Source: Saprospiraceae bacterium
GTDB lineage: Bacteria; Bacteroidota; Bacteroidia; Chitinophagales; Saprospiraceae
Direction: 5' to 3'
DNA: 64,000 nucleotides
Assembly: GCA_019638455.1 (NCBI GenBank)
Contig: JAHBTU010000003.1
Location: forward strand, 930,001 to 994,000
Shown: positions 1 to 11,400 of the stretch, piece after piece
Layout of the letters: each line of letters opens with the position of its first letter
How positions within the stretch are numbered: position 1 is the first letter of the stretch
The notes under the pieces: generated by a model
What the model was told of the DNA's origin: nothing
Databases searched by the model: none
The model's input: the letters and a program-made list of their open reading frames with translations, nothing else
Made by a program: the position numbers and the translations under genes

Positions 1-1175
1 TTGCCACAAAAGTCATACACGCGGGTATAGAACCCGACCCATCCACCGGGGCGATTATGACCCCTATTTTCCAAACTTCCACTTATGTGCAAGCCGCGCC
101 CGGCGCTCACAAGGGCTACGAATACGCTCGCACCCAAAACCCCACGCGCTCGGTGCTCGAGAAAAACCTCGCTGCCCTCGAAAATGGCACGGACGCAATA
201 TGCTTCGCCTCAGGCTTAGCCGCGCAGGATGCCGTGATGAAACTGCTGAAATCCGGCGACGAGGTGCTGGCCGTCAACGACTTGTATGGCGGCTCTTATC
301 GCCAGATGGTGCGCGTGTGGGGACAGTGGGGGCTGAAAAGCCGCTTCGTGGATATGTACGACGCAAGCAAGGTGGAGCGAGAAATCAGCCCAGACACGAA
401 ACTCTTATGGCTCGAGACGCCTACCAACCCGATGCTCAACATCGTGGACATAGAAGCGGTGTGCGCTGTGGCCAAGCGTCGCGGCATACTCGTTTGCGTG
501 GACAATACTTTTGCCTCGCCTTATCTGCAAAACCCGCTTGACTTGGGTGCCGACATCGTGTTGCATTCCGCCACCAAATATATCGGTGGCCATTCCGACG
601 TGGTGCATGGCTGTTTGGTTGTGAAGGATGCGTCGTTGGCTGAGCGACTTCATTTTCTCCAAAACGCCAGCGGAGCGGTGCCGGGGCCTCAGGATTGTTT
701 CCTCATTTTGCGCGGCATCAAGACGCTTCACCTGCGGGTGCAGCGTGCTTGCGAAAACGCCGCCGTCATAGCCGAATACTTGGCAGCGCACCCCAAAGTG
801 GGGAAGGTATATTGGCCCGGCTTTCACGACCACCGCAACCACGACATCGCTCGCCGTCAGATGCGGATGTTCGGCGCGATGGTTTCGTTCGACCTGAAAG
901 ACAACACGGTGGAAAATGCCACTAAGGTGTTGCGCGGTACCCACTTGTTTTCCTTGGCCGAGTCGCTCGGTGGCGTGGAGTCGCTCATCGGCCACCCTGC
1001 CAGCATGACCCACGCCAGCATCCCGCGCGAGGAGCGGCTGAAAGTCGGCCTTACCGATTCGCTCATCCGCCTCAGCGTGGGCGTGGAGGATGCGGATGAT
1101 TTGGTTGCGGATTTGGAAGGGGCGTTGGGGGGGGGGAATTGCCAAAACTTGGCATTAGAGCAGGATTCTTTTTAG
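1..1175 (+). CDS. Trans-sulfuration family PLP enzyme (cystathionine gamma-synthase/lyase type), 5' end outside window
   Basis: This is a cytoplasmic PLP-dependent enzyme of the Cys/Met metabolism family, which joins or cleaves the C-S bond of cystathionine or homoserine derivatives. The frame is open from base 3 and reads ATKVIHAGIEPDPSTGAIMTP, the usual N-terminal region of the family, so the true start lies just upstream of the window and the ATG at 57 is internal. The PLP lysine is in LHSATKYIGGHSD, and the tyrosine-containing YEYARTQNPTR near the start and the C-terminal RLSVGVEDADDL block are typical. About 390 residues are present, close to family length. The substrate (gamma-synthase or lyase) cannot be fixed by eye. 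A second, divergent paralogue lies at 56293-57498. Confidence 0.9.
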   Translation, partial: ATKVIHAGIEPDPSTGAIMTPIFQTSTYVQAAPGAHKGYEYARTQNPTRSVLEKNLAALENGTDAICFASGLAAQDAVMKLLKSGDEVLAVNDLYGGSYRQMVRVWGQWGLKSRFVDMYDASKVEREISPDTKLLWLETPTNPMLNIVDIEAVCAVAKRRGILVCVDNTFASPYLQNPLDLGADIVLHSATKYIGGHSDVVHGCLVVKDASLAERLHFLQNASGAVPGPQDCFLILRGIKTLHLRVQRACENAAVIAEYLAAHPKVGKVYWPGFHDHRNHDIARRQMRMFGAMVSFDLKDNTVENATKVLRGTHLFSLAESLGGVESLIGHPASMTHASIPREERLKVGLTDSLIRLSVGVEDADDLVADLEGALGGGNCQNLALEQDSF

Positions 1176-1272
1176 TTGCTCGACAAATTAACATTGCACT
1201 GTTTGGAAAATGCTTGGGTAAAGTGGAAATTTGTTACAACCACATTCGCACAAACTCAAGCATTTCCACTTA

Positions 1273-4022
1273 ATGAAATTCGCAATCTTCTCCGTCCTCT
1301 GTTTATTCCTGTTTTTGTCTCCACGCGCTGTTTCTCAAAACATAATTTCGGGTGCCGTCAATGATTACACGCCAGTACTGGCTATCATAGGTTGTGATGA
1401 GAGTACTCTACAAGTAGGCTCTTCCTCTGCTTTTTTACCCAATGATAAAGTGTTGATTATCCAAATGCAAGGCGCTGTAGTCAATTTGTCGAATACTAAT
1501 GTCTTCGGTAGTATCCTGAATACAGGCAATGCAGGCAATTGTGAACTCAACCGTATCAAAAGTATTTCTGGCAACCAGATAAGCCTTCTTTACAGGCTCG
1601 AAAGAGATTATGATGTGAACGGAAAAGTACAATTGGTTAGGGTGCCTGAATATGGCAACATCACGGCAAATGGCTTGACTTGCAAGCCGTGGGATGGCAC
1701 AACAGGTGGTGTGTTGATTGTGGAGGCGAGTGGAACGCTAACCCTGCAAGCTGGTGCCGATGTGACTGGAAGAGGATTCAGAGGGGGCAAAATGGTGAAT
1801 GCCAACGGAGGCGCTTCTCATGAAACCCAATATTACTATCCCCCCGACCCATATCGTTCTGCTGAAAAAGGGGAAGGGATAGCCATCATTCCATTGGAGT
1901 ACTCCTACGGTCGTGGGAAAGCTGCCAACGGTGGTGGAGGCGGCAATGGTCATAATGGCGGCGGCGGCGGCGGTGGCAACGGCGGTGTTGGCGGAAACGG
2001 TGGATTGGAGTATTGGTATGCTCCCGGCGCTCCCACATTGGGTACGGATGGGGTAGGTGGTTTAAAGGTGTTTGAATCTGATGTGCAACGAGTCGTAATG
2101 GGGGGCGGTGGAGGGGCTGGCCATACCAATGACAACGTGGGAAGTTCAGGCGGTAATGGAGGCGGCATCATAATTTTAAGAGCAAAAGAGATAGTGACAT
2201 CTGGAGGTGCGGCAGTTCTATCGGCAAATGGTGCTGACGTTTTAAAATTTGGCAATAACAATAATGACGGTCAAGGCGGCGGCGGCGCTGGAGGCACGAT
2301 ATTGATTGAGGCCGAGGCGGTAAATGGCACGTTATATTGTGACCTAAAAGGTGGGCGGGGCGGCGACTGTTTGTTCTATGTCACGGTGCAAATAATCGGT
2401 GCGGGCGGCGGCGGCGGCGGCGGGAAATTGATGCTTTCGCAGGGTTTTCCCAATGTTTCGGCAAATTTGGTTGGGGGAGCAAATGGCATGGCAAATCAAA
2501 ATCAAACCAATGGTGCTCAGCCGGGGCAACAGGGGGTGTTGTTGACAGGTGCAAGCATCATGGAAGGAACAGTGCCGATAGGTATTCAGATGATTTCCCA
2601 ATCCCTCACCCTCTGCCCCAACTCCTCCATCACCCTCAATGGCAAGACCTTTGACCAGCCCGGCGTGTTCATGGACACCCTTGCAGGGTTGGTCGGTTGT
2701 GACACCATCATCACCTATCATGTTCAATTCGCGCCTTACGACGTGGTGTTCGACATTGAGGATGTCTTCTGCGTGGATGGCAAGCAGCGGCTTCGTTATT
2801 CGCTCTGCAATCGCGGTGCGAGCGATTGGCCCGACGAGATAGAAGTCGCTTTTTACGATGCTGACCCGACCAAAGGTGCGCTAACCAGTTGGGCGTGTTG
2901 AGCTTCCCCACCGCCGGGGCCGATAGTTGCATCAGTGGCGTGCTCCCCGATTTTTCACTCGCCGCCCAATTGCCCAGTGGCTCCGCGCTCTACTCGGTCG
3001 CCAACTTCAACGGCTCGCTTTCAGCCCCTTTCTCTTTTGATGATTTTCCCGCGACCATGCTCGATGAGTGTGACTACACAAACAACTTGGACAGTTTTGT
3101 CATCCAACTACCCGGCTCCGAGGTGTCAATACGCGACGAGAATTGCAAGCATCCCTGTCAAATAATCATCACGGCCAATGGCGGGACACCTCCATTCGAG
3201 TACAAACTGAACGACGGCCCGTGGGGAAGCGCCAACATCTTTGGTGGCTTGAGCGCGGGCGACTACTCACTTTCAGTCAGGGATGCGTCGGGGTGCGAAG
3301 GAACGGGTACCTACACCATTCAGCCATATATCCCTTTGGCGATTCGCTTGGACAGTATTGGCCACATTGACTGCACACAGCACGAGGGATTCATCGCCGT
3401 CAGCGCGACAGGCGGGGCGCCACCCTACCTTTTTCAATTGCTCACCGGAACCCCACAAACAAATGGGTACTTCGACGACCTGCTTTCTGGCACATACACC
3501 GTCGTGGTCACTGACAAAGACACCTGCGACGGGCGGCTGGAAGGATTGACGGTCGCGGAGTCGCTTGATTCCGTTGTCGTTATTCAGACCGTTGATTTGT
3601 GCGACGAGCTCTTTGCCGTTTTCCCCAATGGCGATAGCACTCAAAGGGCTGGCACCTATCCAATTGTGTTGACTCGCGCCAACGGCTGCGACAGTACCCT
3701 GCTGATTACGGTTGGCATTTCGCCCAATAACTATTACGTCCCCAATGTTTTTGCCCCCAACAAATACGGCGAAAACGAAGCCTTCACCATTTTCACCAAC
3801 CCCGACTGTATCCAGACAGTCAAGTTGTTGCAAATTTACGACCGCTGGGGCAGTTTGATTTTTGAACGGGCCAACTTCCCACCCAACGACCTCGGCCAAG
3901 GCTGGAGAGGCGACCACAAAGGCAAGCCGATGCCCACAGGTGTCTATGCCTGCTATGTCGAGCTCCAATTGAACAACGGCGCCATCGTCCCACATTCGGG
4001 CGATGTCACCATTATTCGCTGA
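1273..4022 (+). pseudogene. T9SS type B cargo protein (glycine-rich, SprB-like repeats, CHU_C domain), interrupted by one frameshift
   Basis: This is a secreted or surface protein. A signal peptide MKFAIFSVLCLFLFLSPRAVSQ starts at 1273; an ATG at 1231 would put 14 non-signal residues in front. A Gly-rich stretch follows (roughly residues 215-400, many GGGG and GGNGG runs), then SprB-like segments (TANGGTPPFEYKLNDG, SATGGAPPYLFQL) and a gliding-motility-associated C-terminal domain (YYVPNVFAPNKYGENEAF to GDVTIIR), the type B sorting signal of type IX secretion. The first frame ends at 2901 in ALTSWAC-stop. The protein resumes one frame back around 2880 as NQLGVLSFPTAGAD. Restoring one base near 2880 gives a continuous protein of about 915 residues. 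There is no obvious slippery heptamer, so a true mutation or an assembly error is likelier than programmed shifting. Confidence 0.8.
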
Positions 4023-4095
4023 TGCGGTGTCTTACCCATATTTTTGTAAAATAAGGCATTTGTGCAATTTTATGCACTATTGTCGCCGTATTGGT

Positions 4096-4103
4096 TACTT
4101 TTG
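4096..4103 (+). promoter_or_regulatory. Candidate Bacteroidota -7 element for the repeat cargo gene
   Basis: TACTTTTG fits the Bacteroidota -7 consensus TAnnTTTG and lies 135 bases before the chosen ATG at 4238. A second match, TATTTTTG, lies about 50 bases further upstream. Neither has a TTTG at the ideal 19-base spacing, so this is only a candidate. Confidence 0.3.
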
Positions 4104-4237
4104 TCGTTCGCAACCCCCTCCCACCTTACAACCCCGCCCGAACGGATGTTCATCCGGGCGGGCAACAACCAACAACCATAATCCCCGTGCCCCCTTCGTC
4201 GAAACCATTTGTTCATCCAAATTTTTTCCAAAACTGT

Positions 4238-7200
4238 ATGTGTTCCAAACCAATTGTTCCTACCCTCTTCCTGCTCCTTTCTTTCCTCTTTTTCTCCAAA
4301 ACACTTCACGCCCAATTGCTTCCGAACAAAACGTCCGTTGCCACAGACGATGAACCCTCGCAAACCCTCGTCGTGAATATGTCGGGCGCCAAAATGCGGA
4401 TGCCCTTGAGCCTGCCAAACACGGGAGCCAAAGTCGAGTTGTGCGACCTTGTGCCCGGTGAGACCTACATGGTCGTCGCTATCGGCATGACGCAAGGCCA
4501 GACGACCCGCTTCGCATTGTCGAGCAGCGACCCACTTGTCGCGTGGGAGCAGCAGCGTCCCCATGCCGCACGCTTCACGGCGATGACCACTTGCGTCGAA
4601 TTGTGGGTGCATACCGACGAACCCGCCGCCGTGCCCATGTATCTATCGGTGAAATGCGAAACCTGTCCCGAGGCCGAGGCGTGGAAAAAAAACCTATTGA
4701 AAGAGACAGGCGCCGCCGTGTTGCAAGTGCAAGGCGGCCAAACGGCTGAGCAACTCATTAAACAAACCCTCATCAATGCTGACTGCTTCGACGTGGAAAA
4801 CGTGACATACTCGGGTTTTCCGGGACAAATCGGCACTTTTTCCAATGGCAACACCAACATCGGTTTTCCCAACGGGGTCATCATCGCAACGGGGAACATC
4901 AGCGTCGCGCCGGGGCCTAACTTATTCGACAACGCCAGTGCGGGATATGGCAGCTTCACGCCCGATAGCGACCTGTCGCAATTGGCGCAAAGCAACAATA
5001 TCTACGACCGCGCCAGCATTGAGTTCGACTTTACGCCGACCGAGTCGCCAGTGTCGTTCCAATTTGTGTTTGCTTCGGAAGAATACTGCGAATACGTTTT
5101 TTCCTTGTTCAATGACGTCTTTGGGTTTTTCATCTCGGGTCCCGGCATTGCAGGCACCAAAAACATTGCATTGGTGCCAAACACCAATAACCCCATCACC
5201 ATCAACAACATCAACCACCTCGTCAACAACCAGTATTACACCAACAACCAGACGATTTGGAGCAGCAATCTTTGCGGCCAATTCCCTTCTTTCAACCAAG
5301 CCATCAACGAGGTCGAGTTCGACGGCTTCACCAAACAATTAGTCGCCACTGTCAACGTGATTCCGTGCGAAACCTACCGCATTCGGCTGAAAATCGCCGA
5401 TGTAGGCGATGGGGTGTTTGACTCGGCGGTGTTTCTCAAAGGCGGCTCCTTTCAGGGCGGCGGCGATGCGACCGTGCGTTTTGTGGTGAATGGGACCCCC
5501 GATGCCGAAGAAACCATCGAGGGATGCGACAATGTGGCCATCCAAATAAACCGCATCGGCTCTGACCAAAGTCAGCCCATCACGGTGACATTCAGCGTGG
5601 GCGGCACGGCCATTCCCGGCGAAGACTACGAACCGCTCGATACCGCTTACACCATTCCGGCTGGCCAGAGTCAAATCCTCGTACCAGTCAACATTTTCAA
5701 GGACTTCACTGCGGAAGATTCCGAAACCATCGTGCTGCTCCTCGACAATTCCTGCTCCTGTGAGGTGACGGAAAAAACCCTGACCATCCTTGATTATGTG
5801 CCCATGAACGATACGCTCCTCACCGTATTGGCTTGTAATGCAGGGGGCGGCACCATACTGAATGCCGAACTTCCCGGCGGCAAAGCTCCCTACACCTACT
5901 TCTGGAGCACCAACGAAACGACACCCACTATCACGGTCAGCCCGTCCGTCAACACCACTTACAGCGTCACGGTATCGGATGCTTGCGACGAAGTGGCTGA
6001 ATATGTCTTTGAAGTGGAAGTGACCCCCTTGATAGAAATCACAGAAAACATCGCCTTTTGCGCTGGTGGATCGGTCACTATTGGTGATTCCGTCTATACC
6101 GAACCCACGACCGTCGTGGACACTTTGCTCGCTGGCCCCGGCGGTTGTGATACCGTTCTGACCTACAATCTTACCCAGTTGCCACTCACCGGACTCATCG
6201 ACACCATCACCTTCTGTGCAGGCGATTCGGTGGAAATCAACGGCGTGTTTTACGCTGAACCCGGCATGGTGCTGGATACCATACCCGGCATGGCAGGTGA
6301 TTGCGACACCATTCTGACCTATATTTTGGAAGAATTGCCCCTCAATGCGATGTCCGATACCTTGGGGTTTTGCCTTGGCGGCTCTGTCACCATCGGAGAT
6401 TCGACCTACACGGAGCCGACCGTCGTGGAAATTGTTTTGCCGGGTGAAAATGGCGATTGCGATACGCTCCTAACCATCGTCGTCGAATTGGTGCCACAAA
6501 TTGTCATCACGCAAACCATCGCCTTCTGCCCCGGCGAATCGGTCACGCTCGGCGACACGACTTACGCCGACCCCGGCACGGTGTCGCTGACCTTGCCCGG
6601 CTCGAACGGCGACTGCGACACCCTCGCCACCTACATTTTGGAACTGAGACCACAAGCGAGTTTCACGCAAACCATCGCCTTCTGCCCCGGCGAATCGGTC
6701 ACGCTCGGCGACACGACTTACGCCGACCCCGGCACGGTGTCGCTGACCTTGCCCGGCTCGAACGGCGACTGCGACACCCTCGCCACCTACATTTTGGAAC
6801 TGAGACCACAAGCGAGTTTCACGCAAACCATCGCCTTCTGCCCCGGCGAATCGGTCACGCTCGGCGACACGACTTACGCCGACCCCGGCACGGTGTCGCT
6901 GACCTTGCCCGGCTCGAACGGCGACTGCGACACCCTCGCCACCTACATTTTGGAACTGAGACCACAAGCGAGTTTCACGCAAACCATCGGCTTCTGCCCC
7001 GGCGAATCGGTCACGCTCGGCGACACGACTTACGCCGACCCCGGCACGGTGTCGCTGACCTTGCCCGGCTCGAACGGCGACTGCGACACCCTCGCCACCT
7101 ACATTTTGGAACTGAAGCCACAGGTGAGTTTCACGCAAACCATCGGCTTCTGCCCCGGCGAATCGGTCACGCTCGGCGACACGACTTACGCCGACCCCGG

Positions 7201-8407
7201 CACGGTGTCGCTGACCTTGCCCGGCTCGAACGGCGACTGCGACACCCTCGCCACCTACATTTTGGAACTGAAGCCACAGGTGAGTTTCACACAAACCTAT
7301 CCCTATTGCCCCGGCGATACCGTTTTTATCAACGGCAATGCCTACACGACGGCAGGTACATATTTCGACACCCTTCCAGGTGCCAATGGGGAGTGCGACA
7401 CATTAGCTACTTATGTGTTGGTGTCGCTGACACCAGCGCCCTCTACGGTTAACCTTATTTGTCCAAGCAATGTGACCCTGACCGTGGAGCCACCCGTGCT
7501 GAACTACAATTTGCCAAACGCTTCCACCGACTGCGATTGCCCCGGTCTGTCGCTCCAAATGACGAATGGGCTGCCTCCCGGAAGCATATTCCCAATAGGC
7601 CAGACGGAGATTTGCTACATGGCCAAGGATAGCTGCGGCAATACCACTTCTTGCTGCTTCACGGTGACGGTGCCAGAGGAAGAGCCTTGCGATGAGGCGA
7701 CGGCAGGGTGCATCAAGTACGAATTGCTGGGCATCACGAAGGACGACAAAGGCAACAAAACCTATCGCTTCCGAGTGCGAAACAACTGCCCCACACGCCT
7801 CATGTACGCGGCCTTCTCCTTGCCGCCGGGGGTGACTGCTCTCAGCCCAGCGAACAACTCCATCTACACGGCACCAAGTGGTCGGGAATACAGCGTTCGC
7901 AACCCGAATTTCTCGCCGTTCTACTCCATCCGATTCCTGTCGGACATGGCTGGCATCGTCAGTGGCGAGTCGGACATCTTTGAGTTCACCCTTCCCGCAT
8001 TGGCCAATCCGAGCAACATACTGGCCATTGTTCGGGTGGAGCCAAAAATCTTCCATCAGGCTTACCTACAGACCTTCAATTGTCCGGTGCAGACCATTTC
8101 AAAACCCGCTGTGCAATCGCCGTCGGGTGGCACGGGTGCTGCGCGGTTCGAGGGGCCGGCCCTTCGTGTGTTCCCGAATCCGACAGATGGCTTGCTGTTG
8201 GCCGACTTGTCGGGCTGGACTGGTGAGCAAGTATGGGTGCGGGTGTTCGACGCGCAAGGTCAGCAGGTGCAGCAAGCGTTGTTGTCCGCGAGCGAAGGCC
8301 CACAAACAGTGATGTTGGCGCAAGGACTGGCCAATGGGCTGTATTTCCTTGAAGCAACGGGCGATGGCGCTGAGCGTCAGGTGGTGCGTTTTGTGCTGCA
8401 GCGATAG
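4238..8407 (+). CDS. T9SS type A cargo: choice-of-anchor L, Calx-beta, tandem 52-aa repeats, sorting domain
   Basis: This is a secreted surface protein of 1389 residues. The start at 4238 is chosen because a signal peptide (MCSKPIVPTLFLLLSFLFF, cleavage after HAQ) begins there; an in-frame ATG at 4091 gives an implausible leader. Order of parts: a choice-of-anchor L domain (NTNIGFPNGVIIATGN to FDSAVFLKGGSFQ); a Calx-beta-like domain (TVTFSVGGTAIPGEDYEP); nine repeats of about 52 residues built on FCPGESVTLGDTTYADPG and GDCDTLATYILEL; an HYR-like cysteine-rich segment; and a type A sorting domain (LRVFPNPTDGLLLADLSG to VRFVLQR). Five middle repeats are almost identical in DNA. This suggests a stalk-like adhesin whose length can change by recombination. 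The function is inferred. Confidence 0.9.
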   Translation: MCSKPIVPTLFLLLSFLFFSKTLHAQLLPNKTSVATDDEPSQTLVVNMSGAKMRMPLSLPNTGAKVELCDLVPGETYMVVAIGMTQGQTTRFALSSSDPLVAWEQQRPHAARFTAMTTCVELWVHTDEPAAVPMYLSVKCETCPEAEAWKKNLLKETGAAVLQVQGGQTAEQLIKQTLINADCFDVENVTYSGFPGQIGTFSNGNTNIGFPNGVIIATGNISVAPGPNLFDNASAGYGSFTPDSDLSQLAQSNNIYDRASIEFDFTPTESPVSFQFVFASEEYCEYVFSLFNDVFGFFISGPGIAGTKNIALVPNTNNPITINNINHLVNNQYYTNNQTIWSSNLCGQFPSFNQAINEVEFDGFTKQLVATVNVIPCETYRIRLKIADVGDGVFDSAVFLKGGSFQGGGDATVRFVVNGTPDAEETIEGCDNVAIQINRIGSDQSQPITVTFSVGGTAIPGEDYEPLDTAYTIPAGQSQILVPVNIFKDFTAEDSETIVLLLDNSCSCEVTEKTLTILDYVPMNDTLLTVLACNAGGGTILNAELPGGKAPYTYFWSTNETTPTITVSPSVNTTYSVTVSDACDEVAEYVFEVEVTPLIEITENIAFCAGGSVTIGDSVYTEPTTVVDTLLAGPGGCDTVLTYNLTQLPLTGLIDTITFCAGDSVEINGVFYAEPGMVLDTIPGMAGDCDTILTYILEELPLNAMSDTLGFCLGGSVTIGDSTYTEPTVVEIVLPGENGDCDTLLTIVVELVPQIVITQTIAFCPGESVTLGDTTYADPGTVSLTLPGSNGDCDTLATYILELRPQASFTQTIAFCPGESVTLGDTTYADPGTVSLTLPGSNGDCDTLATYILELRPQASFTQTIAFCPGESVTLGDTTYADPGTVSLTLPGSNGDCDTLATYILELRPQASFTQTIGFCPGESVTLGDTTYADPGTVSLTLPGSNGDCDTLATYILELKPQVSFTQTIGFCPGESVTLGDTTYADPGTVSLTLPGSNGDCDTLATYILELKPQVSFTQTYPYCPGDTVFINGNAYTTAGTYFDTLPGANGECDTLATYVLVSLTPAPSTVNLICPSNVTLTVEPPVLNYNLPNASTDCDCPGLSLQMTNGLPPGSIFPIGQTEICYMAKDSCGNTTSCCFTVTVPEEEPCDEATAGCIKYELLGITKDDKGNKTYRFRVRNNCPTRLMYAAFSLPPGVTALSPANNSIYTAPSGREYSVRNPNFSPFYSIRFLSDMAGIVSGESDIFEFTLPALANPSNILAIVRVEPKIFHQAYLQTFNCPVQTISKPAVQSPSGGTGAARFEGPALRVFPNPTDGLLLADLSGWTGEQVWVRVFDAQGQQVQQALLSASEGPQTVMLAQGLANGLYFLEATGDGAERQVVRFVLQR
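6510..7289 (+). repeat. Five near-identical 156-bp tandem repeats inside the cargo gene
   Basis: Copies begin at 6510, 6666, 6822, 6978 and 7134, exactly 156 bases (52 codons) apart. They differ at only a few positions (AFCPG versus GFCPG; RPQA versus KPQV). Older, diverged copies lie upstream (about 6030-6509) and one lies after 7290. The length is a multiple of three, so copy number can change without breaking the frame. The repeats also keep long shadow frames open on both strands. Confidence 0.95.
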
Positions 8408-8439
8408 AAAAAACGCGATGATTGGAAAGTACTCATAGC

Positions 8440-8466
8440 GAGGCGGTGACTGTCAGTCACCGCCTC
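8440..8466. terminator. Hairpin between convergent genes
   Basis: A perfect 12-bp stem (GAGGCGGTGACT / AGTCACCGCCTC) with a 3-base loop sits between the stop of the repeat cargo gene at 8407 and the stop of the A2M gene at 8487. It has no clear U-run on either strand, so it may be a shared barrier or 3'-end stabiliser rather than a classical intrinsic terminator. Confidence 0.5.
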
Positions 8467-8486
8467 ACCGTGCAAATCCCCAATCC

Positions 8487-11400
8487 CTAATCAACCCGCA
8501 CCCTCGCCCCCCTCGAGTGGCTCGTAAACTCCGGCGCGTACATGCACTGCATGGTGGTGATGCCGTTGCTCATGTCGCCTTTGTGCGAGACAAAGAGCGG
8601 ATACTCAAACACATAAGTGCCGCGCGGGAGGTAGTCAATGAAGAAGTGCGTCGCCAAATCCTTCGTGCTTTCGTAGTAGCCGAGTCCGCCCTGCCAGCGA
8701 TAGCCGCTCAGCACATTGACCGGTTCGAAGCCTGCCGCCCGCATATCTTTGAGGTGGACATACTCCATTGCCCTGTCCACACGGATTTCGATGCGGACTT
8801 TGATTTTGTCGCCGCGCTGAAGGGTTTGACCTTCGGCCACAGGTTTCAAAACTGGCCCAGTGGGTGAGTTTTCCTCTTTGAAAAGTTGCTTCACGATGGT
8901 GAGCGGCGTTTTTTGAAAATCCTTAATCTTGTCGAGGTCTTCAAAATACTGCCAATAGGCTGCTCCCCACACGATGTTGGAGTTTGGGTTCTCGACCTTG
9001 ATGTTGCTCCACGAGTTTTTGACTTCCGCGCGGCCCCAGTTTTGTTTGAAATAGCCTGTGCCGGGTTCGTACTCGTTGGGTTTCAAAGTTTTGCCACCGA
9101 GCGAGACTTGTACGGGTTTGGTGTTTTGCAGCCAATTGTCGCCGTGCAACAGCAGTGCATAGACGGCCTCGGCGGTGGCTTTTGTGCTTTCCCAGCGGTT
9201 GGTCTGCTTGTTTTTCAGGAGCCAAATACGGAGTTCCTCGACGGCTTTGCGGTCTTGCGCCACTTCGTCGAACACCTCGACCATGAGCGCCTGCGTTTCC
9301 ACTGGCAGTTGGTACCAGTAGTAGCCCCAATCCACTGGCCAGTACATTCCGAGTTCCTCTTTCATGAGGGCGCGTTCGCGGAGGCTGGCAACGATGCGCT
9401 GTGCCGCGTCGGGCCGACCGCTTCGGTGCAGGGCGAGTGCCAACATTCCTTCCTGATACAGTCCTTTTTTCAGCCAGTATTTTTCGGCTTGCGAGAGGTA
9501 GTAGGAATGTTCGCGACCCGGTTTTGCGCCGCCTTGCTGCGGGTCGGGCTGTGGTTGGAAAAACGAGCGAGCGTAGAGGTAGTGAATCGCCATGCCGTCC
9601 AGGTGGTCGTCGTCCCATTTGGCTTTGCCTTCTTGCACGAGCCGTTCCAGTTCGCGGTATTGCTCTGCGAGTTTTGCGTCGCAATAACTGATGGCGCGGT
9701 CGAGCATACCGGCGGCGACGGGGTCTTTTTCGGCGTTGAATGCCCCCAATTGTTTCAAATGGCCGAACCCGCTCACGATGTGCTGGGTGATGTGCCAGCT
9801 GTCGCGCCCGCCGGGGAACCACGCCCAGCCGCCGTTGGGATATTGCCGTTCGGCGAGCGTGTTGATGGCGCGTTCGCGTTCGTCGGCCATGCGGTTGAGG
9901 TCGAACAAGAGGGCGATGTTTTGCTTTTGCTGTTCCTCGTTTTGCGCGTCGAGCACCCACGGGGTTTCTTCTAAAAGGGCGTATTTCAACTCTTGATTTT
10001 TACTCAGATTGCTCTTGAGCGCGTCGGTGCCTTTCCAGCGGTCGTAGATTCTGCGGATGTTCGGCATTTTCTCTGTCACGCTGGAAGCCAGGGTGTTGGC
10101 ATAAAAGCGGCTAAAAATCTGCTCCGAACATTCGTGGGGGAATTCCATCAGGTAGGGTAGGGCTTGCACGGCGTACCATGCGGGGTTGCTAGTGAATTCC
10201 AACGTGTATTTTTGAGTGACGAGGGATGCGTTGCTTCCCGACGGCGCGTTTTTCAGGTTTTCAAAGACAAATTCCTTCGTTTGGTTGCCGCGCACGGTGA
10301 TGGGCAAGGTCTCTGTCACGAGCATCCGGTTGGTCACAACTGGGATGGTGCTTTCTTCGCCGTCTTTAAAGTTCTTGCTGTCGGCGAAGATTTGCCAAGT
10401 CACGGCACCGGTGAAATCTTCTGGCACTTTGACTTTCCAGCTCAACGGCGAAGACTGTCCGGCGGGGGTGGCGAAATTTGCTTCGCGGCTGCTGCCGGTC
10501 ATCCCGAAGACACTTTCCAACGGCTGCAAGGTGTTGGCATCCAACAGGCTGAGGGTGGCTTTGCCGTTGAGGTTTTCTTGCGAGAGGTTGCTGACTTTGG
10601 CCGAAAACTCGATTTCGTCGCCGGCGCGGAGGAAGCGCGGCGGGTTGGCGAGCACCATGAGTTCTTTCTGCGTCACGATTTCTTTCGCCGAAATAGCCTG
10701 TTGCAAATCCTTCGTATGCGCGTAGGTGAGCAGTTTCCAGCGCGTGAGCGCCTCGTTCATGGTGAATTTCAGCACCACGTTGCCAGCTGCGTCGGTGCGC
10801 ATTTCTGGGAAAAAGAAGACCGTTTCGCTCAGGTTGCGGCGGATGGGGGCTGGCGGGGCGGGAGCGGGTTCGTCGCCGCCCATGCCATCCGGTGCCTGTG
10901 GAGCGGTCGCCTTGTCTTGTGTGATTTCTTCGGCTTTTCCCGTTGCTACTTCTGCCTCCATCATGTCGTGTGCGGCTTCCTCTCTCGCCCCGCTGGGGGC
11001 GGGAGCTGCCATGTTGAAGTCAACACCGTCAGCTCGCGCGGCCGTTTTCATCAATCTGTCTCGCCCGGCCCAGAGTGGGAAGCCGAACCAGTTTAATGCT
11101 CGGTAGCGTCGCACGGGTCGAGCGTCCCTGCGGGTTGCTTCGTTGCGAACGTTGCCGTTGTGCGAGCCAAAGGCTTGACTTGCGCTGAAATTGACTCGAG
11201 GATATTGTGTTGGGTAGTTAATCGTGTTCCACTCATGCGGCAGGAATTGGTCGAGCGAGGCGTCGTACATGGCGGCGACCATCTCGGCGGCTACTTTTTC
11301 CTTTTTGGGGCCGGAGATTTTGATGCGCCATTCTTCTTGTTGGCCGGGAGCGAGTTTGTCGCGGAAGGTTTCAAAGCTGATGTTCAAGTCTTTGTTGCTC

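Noticed and set aside
6457..7452. Long open frames on both strands over the 156-bp repeats (331 and 274 codons)
   Set aside because: They are shadows kept open by repetition of a stop-free unit in other frames. The products are low-complexity Arg/His-rich repeats, and the real cargo gene covers the region.
8886..9974. Several long plus-strand frames opposite the A2M gene
   Set aside because: They have no recognisable domains, and codon periodicity and motifs support the minus-strand A2M gene.
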